Assembly: GCA_001313085.1 (NCBI GenBank)
Contig: BBFE01000004.1
Span: 80,674-144,673 of the forward strand
DNA: 64,000 nt
Direction of reading: 5' to 3'
From: Paenibacillus sp. JCM 18996
Lineage (GTDB): Bacteria; Bacillota; Bacilli; Paenibacillales; NBRC-103111
Numbering within the stretch: position 1 is the stretch's first letter; every line of letters starts with the position of its first letter. This document shows positions 49,510-59,957 of this stretch, one piece after another. Below the pieces are notes generated by a model that did not search any database, was not told the DNA's origin, and worked only from the letters and a program-made list of their open reading frames with translations. The position numbers and the translations under genes were made by a program.

Positions 49510-50466
49510 ATGAACATTTCAGTGCTGGACGGCTATACGCTGAATCCGGGAGATTTAAGCTGGGACGCTCTCGGACGTCTGGGAACCTTATCGATATATG
49601 ACCGTACTGCTCCGGAAGAGATCATTGAACGGGCAGTTTACGCAGAGATTGTGCTCACGAACAAGACTCCGCTTTCCGCGCAGACGCTTGCCGAACTGCC
49701 CAAGCTGCGTTATATCGGCGTGCTGGCTACCGGCTATAACGTGGTGGACATTGAAGCGGCCGCTGAGCGGGGTGTCACTGTAACGAATGTGCCGACTTAC
49801 GGCACCCAGTCGGTAGCCCAGTTTGTGTTTGCGCTGCTGCTTGAACTGTGTAGCCATGTCCAGGCGCACAGCGACGCCGTGCACGAAGGGGAATGGACGC
49901 GCAGCAGGGACTTCTGCTTCGCCAAGACGCCGCTAATCGAGCTGGCCGGCAGGACGATCGGGCTGATCGGCCTCGGCCGGATCGGCAGCCAGACCGCGCG
50001 CATAGCCAACGCGTTCGGGATGCGTGTTCTGGCGGTTGGCAGCGGCAGAAGGACTCCTCCGGATGCGGAGGGCGTGGAGTGGGTGGAGCTGGATGAGCTG
50101 CTGGCGCAGTCCGATGTGGTCAGCCTCCACTGCCCGCTGACGACGGACACGGAGAAGCTCATCAATGCCGAGCGGCTTGCTCTGATGAAGCCGACGGCGC
50201 TGCTGATCAACACTTCCCGCGGAGGCTTGATCGCAGAACAGGATTTGGCGGATGCGCTGAATGAAAGCCGGATCGCCGGCGCCGCTGTGGACGTGCTCAG
50301 CTCGGAGCCGCCTGCTCCGGATAATCCGCTGCTGTCTGCCCGCTGCTGCATCGTTACTCCGCATATCGCCTGGGCCACGAAAGAAGCGAGAGCGCGCCTG
50401 ATGGACACGGCGGTGAACAATGTCTCGGCCTTCCTGGAAGGCCGCCCTGTGAATACGGTAGTGTAA
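49510..50466 (+). CDS. D-2-hydroxyacid dehydrogenase (glycerate dehydrogenase-like)
   Basis: An uninterrupted protein of 318 residues. The NAD motif is GLIGLGRIGSQTARIANAFG. Catalytic Arg lies in NTSRGGLI, and Glu and His in the VDVLSSEPPAPDNPLL and VTPHIAWATKEAR region. LATGYNVVDIEAAAERGVTV is typical of glycerate/hydroxypyruvate reductases. ATG 49510 is preferred over GTG 49498. It follows the esterase in one operon and ends at the terminator that an insertion sequence duplicated. Confidence 0.9.
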   Translation: MNISVLDGYTLNPGDLSWDALGRLGTLSIYDRTAPEEIIERAVYAEIVLTNKTPLSAQTLAELPKLRYIGVLATGYNVVDIEAAAERGVTVTNVPTYGTQSVAQFVFALLLELCSHVQAHSDAVHEGEWTRSRDFCFAKTPLIELAGRTIGLIGLGRIGSQTARIANAFGMRVLAVGSGRRTPPDAEGVEWVELDELLAQSDVVSLHCPLTTDTEKLINAERLALMKPTALLINTSRGGLIAEQDLADALNESRIAGAAVDVLSSEPPAPDNPLLSARCCIVTPHIAWATKEARARLMDTAVNNVSAFLEGRPVNTVV

Positions 50467-50478
50467 ACCCTGCTGAAA

Positions 50479-50504
50479 GAAAACCCTTCATTGGAAGGGT
50501 TTTC
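50479..50504 (+). terminator. Terminator hairpin, left copy of the IS target duplication
   Basis: AAAACCCTTC-ATT-GGAAGGGTTTT, a near-perfect palindrome 12 bp after the dehydrogenase stop. The identical 26 bases occur at 52047-52072 on the other side of the IS1182-type element. Confidence 0.85.
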
Positions 50505-52046
50505 CAGCCTGTAGACAAAGTTCCGCGAGGAGCAGGATCTACAGGCTTATTTGTCGTATAGATAAGGAAAACGGTGAATTGAGGTATGGGAGATGCTGAG
50601 TAAGAACAATTACGAAGGCCGGTTTCAGGTTTCCGTTCATTCGTTGGACGAACTGGTCCCCAAAAAATCATTTGGTTCGCAAAATTGAAAATGCTATTGA
50701 CTTCAGTTTCATCTATGATTTGGTCCAAGATAAATATAGTGCAGAAACGGGACGTCCGAGCGTCGACCCCGTTGTGCTCATCAAAATTGTACTCATTCAG
50801 TACCTCTTCGGAATCCGCTCCATGCGTCAGACGATCAGAGAGATCGAGACGAATGTGGCGTATCGCTGGTTCCTTGGCTATGACTTCACACAGCCCATTC
50901 CACATTTCACAACGTTCGGGAAAAATTACGTACGCAGGTTCCGGGATACCGACATTTTTTGAGATGATCTTTTCACGCGTCCTTGAAGAGGCTGTCGAAC
51001 AGGGTTTTGTTGAGCCGGATGTTCTTTTCGTGGACGCGACTCATGTGAAAGCCAATGCGAATAAGAACAAGTATGTAAAGGCACTTGTACAGGAGCAGAG
51101 CAAGAAGTACCAAGAGCAGCTTGAGGAAGAAATCAACGAAAACCGCATCAAACACGGAAAGAAGCCGCTTGGAAAAAAAGCCTGAGCCTGCTCTGAAAGA
51201 GGCGAAAGTGAGCAAGACTGACCCTGAGAGCGGGCTGTTTGTAAAGGGTGAGAAAGAACGCGTATTTGCCTACACATTCCATACGGCTTGCGATCGAAAC
51301 GGCTTTATTTTGGGGGCGAAAGTGACACCTGGAAATGTACACGATAGTCAAGTGTTTGAGGACGTATTGGAACTGGTTAAAAAAGCCATTCGGAAAGCCA
51401 ACGGCCGTTGCGGTAGACGCAGCTACAAAACGCCCTACATAAGTAAATTGCTAATGGATGATGGTATTCGGCCAGTCATGCCTTACACCCGGCCCCACAC
51501 AAAAAAATGAATTTTTTCAAGAAGCATGACTACGTCTACGACGAGCACTACGATGCGTATATTTGTCCAAACCATGAGTTTTTAACTTACGAACTGACGA
51601 ACCGTGATGGATACCAAATGTACCGTTCCAATCCGGAAACATGCAGAAGCTGCCCCTTCTTGAGTCGTTGCACGGAGAGCAAAGATTTCACCAAAAGGAT
51701 CAGCCGCCACATCTGGGCGGACTATTTAGAAGAGGCAGATCACCTGCGCCACACGGCAAAGAACAAACAAATTTACTCGCAGCGCAAGGAAACGATTGAA
51801 CGCGTGTTTGCGGACATGAAAGAAAAGCATGGCATGCGATGGACCACCTTACGAGGACTGCGGAAGGTGTCCATGCAGGCGACGCTCGTTTTTTGCTTGC
51901 ATGAATCTCAAAAAAAATTAGCCACCTGGCTCTGGAGGACAGGTGGCTCGAAACGAAGATTCGTTACATTTTTTTATATTTCATAGCCATGAAACAAAAC
52001 AAACTCCTGAGTTCCATTCGGAACAAAGGAGTTTGTCTGCAATCTG
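50505..52046 (+). mobile_element. IS1182-family insertion sequence, ~1.54 kb
   Basis: The left end CCAGCCTGTAGACAAAGTTC and the inverted right end CCAGATTGCAGACAAACTCC form imperfect terminal inverted repeats. One transposase gene fills the element. Identical 26-bp copies of a terminator hairpin flank it, the target duplication. A second internal palindrome (GAGTTCCATTCGGAAC region with AAACTCCTG / CAAAGGAGTTT) lies next to the right end. The element looks recent because both duplications are identical. Confidence 0.85.
50593..51986 (+). CDS. IS1182-family transposase
   Basis: About 460 residues. The N-terminal domain has YSAETGRPSVDPVVLIKIVL (split) and GIRSMRQTIREIETNVAYRW. The DDE core shows FVDATHVKANANKNKYVK (first Asp), the GEKERVFAYTFHTACDRNGF region, later TRPHTKNEFFKKHDYVYDEH, and a cysteine cluster CRSCPFLSRC. 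ETIERVFADMKEKHGMRWTT holds the catalytic Glu. Frame breaks at 50662-50667, 50955-50960, 51173-51179 and 51505 occur. Near 51890-51919 one extra T and two extra A cancel, leaving altered residues but an open frame. Confidence 0.9.
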
Positions 52047-52072
52047 GAAAACCCTTCATTGGAAGGGTTTTC
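52047..52072 (+). repeat. Terminator hairpin, right copy of the IS target duplication
   Basis: Identical to 50479-50504. It marks the right boundary of the IS1182-type element. Confidence 0.85.
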
Positions 52073-52089
52073 TTATCTGTTACATGCCA

Positions 52090-52415
52090 GGTTGAACAAA
52101 TGAGCCACACGTGTTACTTGATAGCTCTGCAGCCTTCTGCGCGGCATGGCACGGCATCCACTTCAGCGCAAAGCACCCGACAAGACGAACAGGAAAAGCT
52201 CCAGCTAATCTTGTCCGGCTGCGCTCTGTAGGATCCTCTTGCGGGAAAAAAAACTCCCGTTAATGTTGTGGAAAATGTCTCCTGCATGGTCAACGTGCCG
52301 AATTACAGGGAGAAAATCCAGTTAAATCTTATACATACATCTGAGAAAGCGGATTAGATGGAGCTTCTCCATTACTTGATGCGTAACCGTATCCATTTCA
52401 AACTTTAGTTCAACT
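52090..52415. repeat. MITE-like repeat, copy A (326 bp, one internal unit)
   Basis: The left end GTTGAACAAATG and the right end TTAGTTCAACT are inverted, matching copy B at 62941-63446. The right-hand ~150 bp are highly similar to copy B (for example TGTCTCCTGCATGGTCAAC and TTGATGCGTAACCGTATCC). It contains a single ~90-bp internal unit where copy B has three. It has no coding capacity. It begins 18 bp after the IS target duplication. Confidence 0.75.
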
Positions 52416-52501
52416 CCCCTCGGTTTATCTAGGTCATGGAGCAACCTGAAATACAATGGAGAGGGAATTAAGAGCTTCGCTCAAAGGGAAGCCGGGGAAG
52501 C

Positions 52502-53276
52502 TTAAGGCTTGAAAGCCACAATCCGCAGCCGCTTGTAGTCCGCGTACCAGGAACCGCCGCGAAAAAAAAGCTCTCTTCTTAGCGCCGAGGCGATTTTGCT
52601 GAAGATTATCCTTTTCTGCTCCTCTGTGAACTCCGCAAAAAAAATCATCGCCGAAGCTCGTCAACCAATGGTCCAAGCCGTCCTCGCCATCTTCCAGCTT
52701 CGTGTCCCGGTCGAAATGGCAGGCGTAGGCAACGCGAAAACCCTGACTCTCAAGCAGCTGGCTGTATTCGCCGATGCTGGGAAAGAACCAGGGATTACGA
52801 TCCAGCGGGTTATCTATCCCGAAATCCCGTGACAGCACTTCGGCAATCGCGTCCGCGATTAGACCGACGTTGCCTTTTCCGCCAAATTCCGCGACGAATC
52901 TGCCACCATGGCGGAGTGCGTCCCACACGCAGGCGATAACTTGTGACGCCTCCTTCATCCAATGCAGCGCCGCATTGGAGAACACCGCATCAAATTTTCC
53001 CTCCAAATGAAAGCTTTGCGCATTGCCCGTTGTAAACTCAATATCCGGATATTTGCTTCTGGCTTTCCCGATCATTGGCGCCGACAAATCCATCCCTGTG
53101 ACAATTGCACCTGTCTTGGCAATTTCGTGCGTCAAATCGCCCGTTCCGCATCCCAAATCGAGAATGGTCTCCTGCGGTTTGGGATCAAGCAGCGCTACGA
53201 CGCCCCTGCCAAATTCAGAAACAAATCCGAGCTTGCTGTCATATAATTCAGGCTTCCAGCTGTTAATGGAGTTCAT
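52502..53276 (-). CDS. SAM-dependent methyltransferase (class I)
   Basis: About 258 residues on the minus strand, starting MNSINSWKPELYDSKLGFVS. SAM-binding motif I is ILDLGCGTGDLT, motif II VTGMDLSAPMI, and FDAVFSNAALHWMKEASQVI resembles trans-aconitate or ubiquinone-type methyltransferases. The run of T at 52637-52643 and A-run on plus at 52561-52568 break the C-terminus, which reads RRELFFRGGSWYADYKRLRI when corrected. Substrate unknown; transcribed alone. Confidence 0.85.
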
Positions 53277-53508
53277 GGTCTTCCTCCTCCTTGGTTTGAG
53301 CTTAAGACCATTGTCACATTAATTGCATTATTTATGAAATATATAATAATGATTAGTTTTATAGGATTTAGCTATAGATAACGGCCCGAATGACGGCCAG
53401 AGAGACGGCCCAAGAGACGCTCCGCCAAACGACCCGGCCTATCCCCTGGCGGGCTGCACGGTCCAATCTTCCGGCGTCGATGCAGATCCTTCGCTTCAAA
53501 ACAGCCCG

Positions 53509-54393
53509 CTACTTGTCCTTCAGCTGCAGCAGCTCCGGAACGGTGACGAGGCTGTAGCCGTCCGCCCTGAACCTGTCGATCAGCTTGGGCAGTGCTTTCA
53601 CTGTCCCGCTCAGATCCTCTTTCGCTCCCCCCGCGCAGTGCTGCAAAATAATAGAGCCCGGGATCACATTTTTTTGGTGATGTTGTTGTACACCGCGGCT
53701 TCACTCAAATTTTTTTTCCAGTCCAGCGAATCCACATTCCAGTTCACAATGAGCAGATGGTGCATCTGCGCCCACTTCAACTGCTCCTCATTGATGGCGC
53801 GTACGGCGGCCGGAACAGTGTGGGCGCCTGCCCGGTCAGCTTTTCCAGAATCGACTGCGTGCTCATGATTTGCGTTTCGAAAGATGCCATCTTGAGTTTG
53901 GTGAGCAAAGGGTGGCTGTAGGAATGGTTGCCTACGGTATGCCCCTCGCTGACCATCCTTTTGACTATGTCGGGATGCGCCTCGGCATGCTGCCCCGTGA
54001 TGAAGAAGGTGGCCTTCACTCCATACGCTTTCAAAATGTCCAGAATTTGCGGGGTATACTTATCATCCGGTCCGTCGTCGAAGGTAAAGGCCACCTTCAT
54101 TTCGGCCACGGAACCGTGCAGCTTGAACACGTCGGGATATTTTTTTGGCGAGTTCCGACAGGGTCAACTGATGGTGCTTGTGCGCCTCAATGCTTTTGCC
54201 GCGTGTGTGCGTAGAGTCCAAAGGAGCCCGCTCGTCTGACAGAAAGGATTGCTGCGAAAAAAGATTCCGTCGTCTCATAATCGGGTACAACGTGCGGCAT
54301 TGGCCCGTTGTACCCGGAAGTTGTACTCGGTTTGGCGCCGCAGCCTATAGCAATTGTCAGGCATAAGAAACCGGCGATACATGGATTAATCAA
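53509..54393 (-). CDS. Polysaccharide deacetylase (NodB homology, exported)
   Basis: About 295 residues on the minus strand. A signal peptide with possible lipobox (AGFLCLTIAIGCGAK) is followed by a linker and the NodB domain: motif 1 FTFDDGPDD, motif 2 HSYSHP (HxxxH after VGNH) and motif 3 FRPPYG. It ends LVTVPELLQLKDK. Start TTG 54393 behind AGGTGGG. Runs at 54140-54146, 53709-53715 and 53668-53673 and near 53806 break the frame. It removes acetyl groups from peptidoglycan or a surface glycan. Confidence 0.9.
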
Positions 54394-54485
54394 GTTCCCA
54401 CCTGCTATTTTTTTTAGTTTTCGACGGGGTTATTTTGCCTAAAATGGGTGAAAATCATCCGACGGACGATAAAAGTAACAGGCAG

Positions 54486-54645
54486 CCAACTTATGAGTTT
54501 ATTCACGAGAAGCCGTCAATGCTATCGTAAAGTGCGCCAACTTATCAGTTTATTTGCGCTGCTCACGATAGGTCGTCAATGCTATCGTTCAGTACCAACC
54601 GATGTGTATATTTGCGTTGTTCACGATTGTATGGTAAATTAACGC
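54486..54645. repeat. Three imperfect ~55-bp tandem repeats
   Basis: Units starting near 54486, 54537 and 54595 each open with CCAACTTAT/CCAACCGAT and share TTTATTTGCGCTGCTCACGA and CGTCAATGCTATCGT. Unit 1 lacks about 9 bases and unit 3 is the most diverged. The spacer lies between divergent deacetylase and DedA genes. Confidence 0.6.
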
Positions 54646-54757
54646 CACAATTTTGGCGCAACTTATATAGGGGCTTTTTTTCTCATCAAATTCTAATCCG
54701 CTTTTCATCTCCTTTTTTCATTGCCGCTATTATGCTTGGGTTGAAAGGGTGAGACGA

Positions 54758-55376
54758 ATGAAGCATATGGTCATGGCATTGATGGAACAGTACGGTTACG
54801 CAACAATTTTCGCATCCATGATGCTAGGTATTATCGGGGTGCCATTGCCTGACGAATTTATTCTCTTTTTTTGCCGGTTCCCTGGCGGGCGCCGCTCGGA
54901 TAAATATGTTCCTGCTGGTAGCCGCTGCTTGGGCGGGATCTTCGCTGGGGATGAGCGTCAATTTCTATCTCGGACATAAAATCGGACTAAAGCGCATCAG
55001 TAAACTAACCAAATGGATCCACATGCCCGAGGAACGGCTTGCCAAATGGGCGGAGCAGTTTCAGCGGAGAGGCCCGTGGTTTATTTTTTTTATCGGTTTC
55101 TACGTGGCCGGCCTGCGCCATGCCAGCTTTTATTGCCGGCGCAAGCGGGATGCGGTTCAGACGGTTTGCGGTATATGCCTTTGCAGGCTCCCTGCTGTGG
55201 ATTTCCATCTTCGTCGGGCTGGGAGTGCGCTTCCGCAACGAATGGCACCGTGTATCGGCCATTACGCATCACCCGCTGCTGGCCGCATCGGTATGCCTGG
55301 CCATCCTGGCGTCTACGTGATCCGCAAGTGGAAGGTATCCGGGAAGGCAGTGAAGTTATCGGAGGGGAACAGATGA
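54758..55376 (+). CDS. DedA-family membrane protein
   Basis: About 206 residues. Features are MLGIIGVPLPDEFILFFAGS, the GHKIGLKRISKLTKW region, RGPWFIFIGFYVAGLRHASA and FIAGASGMRFRRF, typical of DedA/YngC proteins. Some DedA members are undecaprenyl-phosphate flippases (UptA). ATG 54758 fits AAAGGGTGAGACG better than GTG 54749. T runs at 54863-54869 and 55084-55091, and one lost G near 55310, break the frame. Its stop overlaps the response regulator start. Confidence 0.85.
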
Positions 55377-56053
55377 AGAAGATCATGCTTGTTGAAGACG
55401 AAAAAAAATTTGGCGCGTTTTATCGAATTGGAGCTGCAGCATGAATCCTATTCCGTAACGGTCGTGCATGACGGTAGAACGGGTCTGGAGCTTGCTCTTG
55501 AAGAAGAGTGGGACATCCTCCTGCTGGACATCATGCTGCCCGGCTTAAACGGGATCGAAGTCTGCCGCCGCGTAAGAGCGGTAAAAAAAAGACGCCGATC
55601 ATTATGATTACAGCGCGAGACAGCGTGATGGACCGGGTATCCGGGCTTGACGCCGGAGCTGACGATTACATCGCCAAACCTTTTGCGATTGAAGAGCTGC
55701 TGGCGCGGATACGCGCTGTTTTTCGGCGGATGGAGGAAGGCTGGAAGGATGAGGAAACGGTCCTCAAGCATCGCAGCCTGCAGGTGGATTTAAGTGCGCG
55801 GACGGTGAAAACAGGCCAAGATCAGGTGGAATTAACGAAGCGGGAATACGACCTGCTCGTCATGTTCATGCAGAATATTAACCGCGTCCTGACCAGAGAC
55901 CAGCTCCTGGACAAAGTGTGGGGCTACGATACGGGGGTTGAAACCAATGTGGTGGATGTGTATGTCCGCTACCTTCGCAGCAAGATTGACCGTCCCGGAG
56001 AAGAAAGCTTTATCCATACGCTGCGGGGAACCGGGTACGTGATGCGCGAATGA
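55373..56053 (+). CDS. OmpR-family response regulator
   Basis: About 224 residues. The receiver has MLVEDEKNLARFIELEL (split), phospho-acceptor Asp in ILLLDIMLPGLNGIEVCRR, IIMITARDSV and the conserved Lys in YIAKPFAIEELL. The winged helix has LTKREYDLLVMFMQNINRVL and VWGYDTGVETNVVDVYVRYL. A runs at 55400-55407 and 55583-55590 are too long. It overlaps DedA before it and the kinase after it by 4 bp each. Confidence 0.95.
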
Positions 56054-57461
56054 ACAAGCTGACCCTGATGTTATCCAGACTGCCGATACTTTGGAAGCTT
56101 ACTCTCTATTCCTCGCTGCTGCTCTGCCTGTTATTTGTCGGTTATAACACCATCCAGTATTTTGTGATAAAACATTGGATTACATCGCAGACAGAGGCCG
56201 CGATCCAGAAAAGTATGGGAGAGCTGCAGGTTTATTACCAGGAAAAAAAGCCCCCGCGCTGGATGTCAGGCATATTCAGGAGAGCAGAAGCTTTATTGAA
56301 AAAAATTAAACCAGAACAACCAGATGATCCGCATAGTGGACAGCAAAGGCGCGCCTGTGCTTACAGTTTCCAATGGGCTGCCTCCGGATTGGGTAGCGCC
56401 GCGTTACAAGTCTGAACCCGAGATGGCTTACACCTGGCACATGGAGGATCACTTGTTGGTCCTGCGCAGTCCCCTGGTCTCGAATTCTTTTCAAGGCACC
56501 ATCGAAATCGTCAATCATCTGGAGACCTTCGATAAACTGAACGATATCATTTTTTGTCGTGATGATTGCCGGCGGGCTCGTCGCCATTTTCTTCAGCGGA
56601 TTGGGCGGGAGGCTTTTGGCCCGCCAGCTGATCAAGCCGGTCCAGTCCATTACGGATACGATGGGCAAAATCAAGCAGACCGGGCTGCAGGAGCGGGTGG
56701 ATTTCATAGACAACCATGACGAAATTTCCGATCTGGCCCGGATGTTCAATGAGATGATGGATCAGCTGGAGGATGCGTTCCGGCAGCAGCAGCAGTTTGT
56801 AGAGGACGCCTCCCATGAGCTGCGGACGCCGATCGCGGTCATAGAGGGACACTTGTCCCTGCTCACCCGCTGGGGGAAGAACGATCCCGCGGTGCTCGAC
56901 GAATCCCTGAACGTTTCTCTGCAGGAGCTGCGGCGGTTAAAAGAGCTAGTGCAGGAGCTGCTCGTGCTGTCCAAGGCGGAATCGGAGCATACTGACGCAA
57001 AAGCCGGGGTTGTGAATCCGGAGCAGGCGATCCGGAACGTTATCAAGAAAACTTCAGCCGTCCATCCGGAGTTCGTGTTCGAACAGGACCTCTCGAAGCT
57101 GCACAGCGCGACTATCCAGATAGCGCCCAGGCATTTCGAGCAGATCCTTTTTTTATACTGCTGGACAACGCGATGAAGTATTCGGCGGAAAATAAACGGA
57201 TCAGGGCCGAAGGCTCCGTGCAGGACGGCTTCGCGCAGATGGAGCTGAGCGATTGGGGAGTGGGCATTCCGGAGGAGGATCTCCCTCATGTGTTCGACCG
57301 TTTCTATCGCGCGGATAAAGCGCGGAGCAGAGCCCATGGCGGACACGGCTGGGACTTGCCATCGCCAAGCGCCTTGTGGAGAGGTACGGGGGCACCATGC
57401 CGTCAAAGCGAACCCGGAGGGCGGAACGACCGCGGTGCTGCGGTTTCCGGCGGTAGACTAA
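56050..57461 (+). CDS. Sensor histidine kinase
   Basis: About 470 residues: a membrane helix (LTLYSSLLLCLLFVGYNTIQ), ~130-residue extracellular part, second helix, HAMP (IKPVQSITDTMGKIKQTG), H box EDASHELRTPIAVIEGHLSL, N box LLDNAMKYS and G boxes DWGVGIPEEDLPHVFDRFYR. Start ATG 56050 overlaps its regulator. Runs at 56245-56251, 56299-56304, 56550-56555 and 57149-57155 break the frame, and a lost base near 57350 shifts GLGLAIAKRL. Corrected stop TAA 57461. Confidence 0.95.
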
Positions 57462-57484
57462 TCATAAAAAAAGAAAGAGAGAAG

Positions 57485-58097
57485 ATGAATATGTTATCCG
57501 GTATAGATTTTCAGCTATTTCAAAGCATCAACAGCCTGGCGGGACAGGTGAAATTCCTCAATCCGCTGATGAGCTTCCTGGCGCAGGACGCCGAATATTT
57601 ATTTTATCTCGGCATCATCATTTACTGGTTTACACGGACCGAAGAGAACCGCAGGATGGTGGCGGAAGCCCTTATATCCGCCTGCGTCGCTCTCGGGATC
57701 AGCGGAGCGCTGGGTTCGCTCTTTTACCGGGACCGTCCTTTCGTCACTCATTCCGTAATCCAGTTGATCAAGCACGCGGCCAACGCTTCTTTCCCAAGCG
57801 ACCATGCTATAGGCGCCTTCGTGATTGCCGCGGCGATCTGGCTGTTCCGCCGAAATGAAGGCAAGGTCTGGCTGGCTCTCGCGGCGAGTATCGCTTTTTT
57901 CCCGGGTATGGTGCGGCGTCCATTATCCTTCCGACGTCATTGCCGGGGGACTCATCGGATTTGCTGCCGCTTTAGCCGTACATCAGCTGTTCGCCCATTG
58001 GACGCCTGCGGGCAGAATCCTTGATCTGTTGATCGATACCTATGAAAAGCTGGAAAATAAAGTGTGGGCGAACAAGAAAATCTCTTCCCGCTCATAA
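57485..58097 (+). CDS. PAP2-family phosphatase (BcrC-like)
   Basis: About 204 residues with five to six helices. The PAP2 motifs are FYRDRPF, NASFPSDHAIGAF and SRVWCGVHYPSDVIAG, the last recovered by removing one T at 57895-57900. Such enzymes dephosphorylate undecaprenyl pyrophosphate or phosphatidyl substrates on the outer membrane face. It lies 24 bp after the kinase in the DedA-two-component operon, supporting a role in carrier-lipid recycling or antibiotic resistance. Confidence 0.9.
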
Positions 58098-58217
58098 GGC
58101 CGATTTTATAATAGTTTATTTTTTTATTTAAGATTTGATTTATAGCAGGTTAAGATTTGAAGTTTAAGATAATAGAGGGAAGTCTATAAGCAGTATAAGC
58201 ATGGAGGAGGAGACAAG

Positions 58218-59144
58218 ATGAACAAAAAAAATGATGATTGCCGGCGTGATCGGCATCAGCAGCATTGCGATGGTTACCAGCGGATTTGCCGCCATGGCGA
58301 ACACATCCGGGTACGACGCTTACAAGGCGGCCGTGAAGCAAACGAAAACGCTGCAAAGCTTGAGCGTCGACGCAAAGGCCGACCTGCAGGACAACGGGAA
58401 GCAGCTCGCGGGCGCCGCAGGAAGCGCAAAGGCGGTCTTGGCCGGCGAGGCGGGAAGCGGAACAGTGACTATTGACAGCAACGGCAGCCAGCAAACTTTG
58501 AATTTTTTTACCGACAAGACAACCAGACGATCGTGAAAAGCAGCGCAAGCGATGTCTACACTGTAGAGCAGGAGAAGCAGGGCAAGCGTCACAAAGAAGC
58601 GAACAAACCCGACCAAATGTCTAAGGAAGTCGAGAACGTCATCGACTCTCTGGTAGGCAACCTGCAGGATCATATCACAGTTGACAACAAAGCGGACGGC
58701 ACCAAGGAAGTATCCCTTCAACTGTCCGATACGCAGGTTCCCGCAGTAGTCAATGCGGTAGGAGCACTTATGGTCAAGAAAGCCGCCGAAGAGGAAAAGA
58801 AACACGCTCAGGGCACGCAAGAGCAGCAGGACCCCGCCGAAGGGTTCATGCTCCAGAATATGAAGCCTAATCTTCCAAAGCTGACTCAAGACATCAAGAT
58901 TAAAGCTGTAAATGTAAAAGCCGATATCGACGCTTCCAATTACATCAAGCATCAAGAGGCGCATATTACCGTGACCGGCAAGGACAGCGCGGGGGCGGAC
59001 CATGAAGTGGTACTCAATCTCCAGGCTGATCTGTCTGGCCTTAACAGCACGACTCCCGACAAAGTGGATTTGACAGGGAAGAATGTAAAGACTGTCCAGC
59101 ACGGCCATGACGGCGAGCGCAAAGGACAAGGAAAACAGCAATAA
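58218..59144 (+). CDS. Secreted protein, unknown function
   Basis: About 308 residues. The reconstructed signal peptide is MNKKMMIAGVIGISSIAMVT ending FAAMANTSG (one A too many at 58224-58231). The mature protein is hydrophilic, with YKAAVKQTKTLQSLSVDAKA, TVDNKADGTKEVSLQLSDTQ and DVKADIDASN-like repeats of a beta/alpha pattern. It resembles exported proteins that co-occur with envelope-stress two-component systems, but I cannot name a family. A second break lies at 58503-58509. It may be a substrate or sensor partner of the preceding operon. Confidence 0.75.
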
Positions 59145-59217
59145 AAGTTCCGGCACATTTGCAGGTAGAGCGGAATCCGTGCTCTATCTGCATCTGTATT
59201 TACAGGGGGCCCTAAGT

Positions 59218-59957
59218 ATGGAGAAAATCATAGAAATCAATGGAGTTTCCAAAAAAATATAAAAAATGAACGTGGAATTTCGGATATCAGCTTCGACGTT
59301 TGCCGGGGCGATGTCTTCGGCTTGTTCGGGCCTAACGGGGCGGGCAAGACGACACTGCTCAAAATCATCACCGGCTTGTCGAGAGCGGGTAAAGGCTCCG
59401 TGCGTTTGTTCGGCCACGGGATTGACACCGAATACGAGAAAGCGATGGAGCGGGTAGGCTGCATCATAGAGACGGCGGAATGCTACGAATATTTAAGCGC
59501 ATACCATAATTTGAAGCTCGCCGCTTCCTTTTACCCGCAGGTCACGGAAAAGCGCATTGAAGAAGCGCTCGAGCTTGTAGGTCTGCTCACCTACCGCAAG
59601 GAAATGGCGAAGCAGTTCTCCTCCGGGATGAAACAAAGACTGGCGCTTGCCGGGGCTCTGCTATCCAATCCCGAGCTGGTCATCCGTGACGAACCCACGA
59701 CAGGGCTGGACATTGAAGGCATGGTCGATTTCCGGAGGCTTATCGGGCAGCTGGCCGCGGAGCGGGAAATCACTTTTCTTATTTCCAGCCATATGATCAA
59801 TGAAATGGAACTGATGTGCAACCGCATCGGTATTATATATAACGGCAAGCTCATCTCACAGGGGCTTGCCCGCGAACTGCTAGCGGGACAAACTTCGCTT
59901 GAGCAGTATTATATTGACCGGATTCAGCAGGCCAGAGGAGGTCACGGATATGAATAG
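59218..59957 (+). CDS. ABC transporter ATP-binding protein
   Basis: About 246 residues. Walker A is GPNGAGKTTLL, the signature FSSGMKQRLAL and Walker B LVIRDEPTTGLD, where Arg replaces the usual hydrophobic residue before the Asp. H-loop SHMIN. It resembles exporters of the bacitracin/lantibiotic-immunity type. Start ATG 59218. A runs near 59250-59270 break the frame early (KKYKNERGISDISFDV when corrected). Its stop overlaps the permease start by 8 bp. Confidence 0.9.

Noticed and set aside
51880..51986. Altered C-terminus of the IS1182 transposase as a functional variant
   Set aside because: One extra T and two extra A cancel over 30 bases; removing them restores the usual family sequence (MNLKKLATW), so it is the same run-length problem.
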